A DNA stretch of 64,000 bases from Streptosporangium album. GTDB lineage: Bacteria > Actinomycetota > Actinomycetes > Streptosporangiales > Streptosporangiaceae. The DNA lies in contig NZ_JACHJU010000001.1 of assembly GCF_014203795.1 (NCBI RefSeq), positions 2,542,001 to 2,606,000 of the forward strand, given 5' to 3'. The first letter of the stretch is position 1. Each line of letters opens with the position of its first letter. A program made the position numbers and the translations under genes. The notes beneath the pieces were generated by a model, which worked only from the letters and a program-made list of their open reading frames with translations, had not been told where the DNA came from and searched no databases. Below, piece by piece: positions 63,936-64,000 of the stretch.

Positions 63936-64000
63936 ATGAACGAAGGCCTATCGCGAGTGTCGGGACCCCCCACCTTGGAGGACGTGGCGCGGGCGGCGGG
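63936..64000 (+). CDS. LacI-family transcriptional regulator, partial
   Basis: The first 21 or so codons are visible: MNEGLSRVSGPPTLEDVARA and A. TLEDVARAAG is the start of the LacI helix-turn-helix. The gene continues beyond the window. The operator just upstream suggests autoregulation, and the same site before three other promoters suggests a regulon. Confidence 0.8.
   Translation, partial: MNEGLSRVSGPPTLEDVARAA

Overview
The window is high-GC DNA with actinomycete features: GTG starts, PspC, DUF1707, SapA-like and SepF-like proteins, IS701, IS630 and ISAzo13 transposases, and LacI operators of the GGAGAGCGCTCTCC type. I infer a filamentous actinomycete, perhaps of the Streptosporangium/Nonomuraea group. 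No rRNA or other species marker is present, so the genus is a guess.

Left part (1-13.3 kb). A Phd/PIN toxin-antitoxin pair lies between a 3' copy of tRNA-Phe and the intact gene, followed by tRNA-Asp and tRNA-Glu. Next come housekeeping-type genes: a metallophosphoesterase, a small zincin, an MFS transporter, PspC, a glutaryl-CoA-dehydrogenase-like enzyme and a DEDDh exonuclease. tRNA-Lys carries a decayed integrated element (7.5-10.2 kb) bounded by an exact 45-bp att duplication. Beyond it lie more remnants: a second integrase tail, a GNAT tail and a frameshifted sepF paralogue. A SapA-like secreted protein and a TmrB-like P-loop protein sit among them.

Middle (13.3-29.8 kb). Two metabolic operons are present. 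The minus-strand operon (13348-19217) encodes an amino-acid-type ABC importer, a class V PLP enzyme, an IclR regulator and an amidohydrolase, with a palindrome at its head. The plus-strand operon (21225-29793) is controlled by a divergent RpiR/MurR-type gene. It joins an oligopeptide-type ABC importer to MurQ, AnmK, a GNAT and a beta-lactamase-fold hydrolase, almost entirely through 4-bp start/stop overlaps. This looks like an uptake and recycling route for cell-wall sugars or muropeptides.

Insertion-sequence array (29867-56462, 26.6 kb). IS630 (three types), IS701 (two types), ISAzo13, IS982, an NF041680/IS701-like element and MITE-like repeats are stacked here. Most neighbours abut with only a CTAG tetranucleotide between them, and elements also sit inside other elements. 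The only non-IS genes inside are an epoxide hydrolase, a WYL regulator and an AlkZ-like winged-helix protein (34290-37529).

Right end (56.5-64 kb). A carbohydrate locus holds a 999-residue secreted multi-domain glycoside hydrolase, a divergent CBM32-DUF1996 protein, a DUF305 protein, a GH3 gene with an internal deletion, and the start of a LacI-family gene. Four perfect copies of one 14-bp palindrome mark its promoters.
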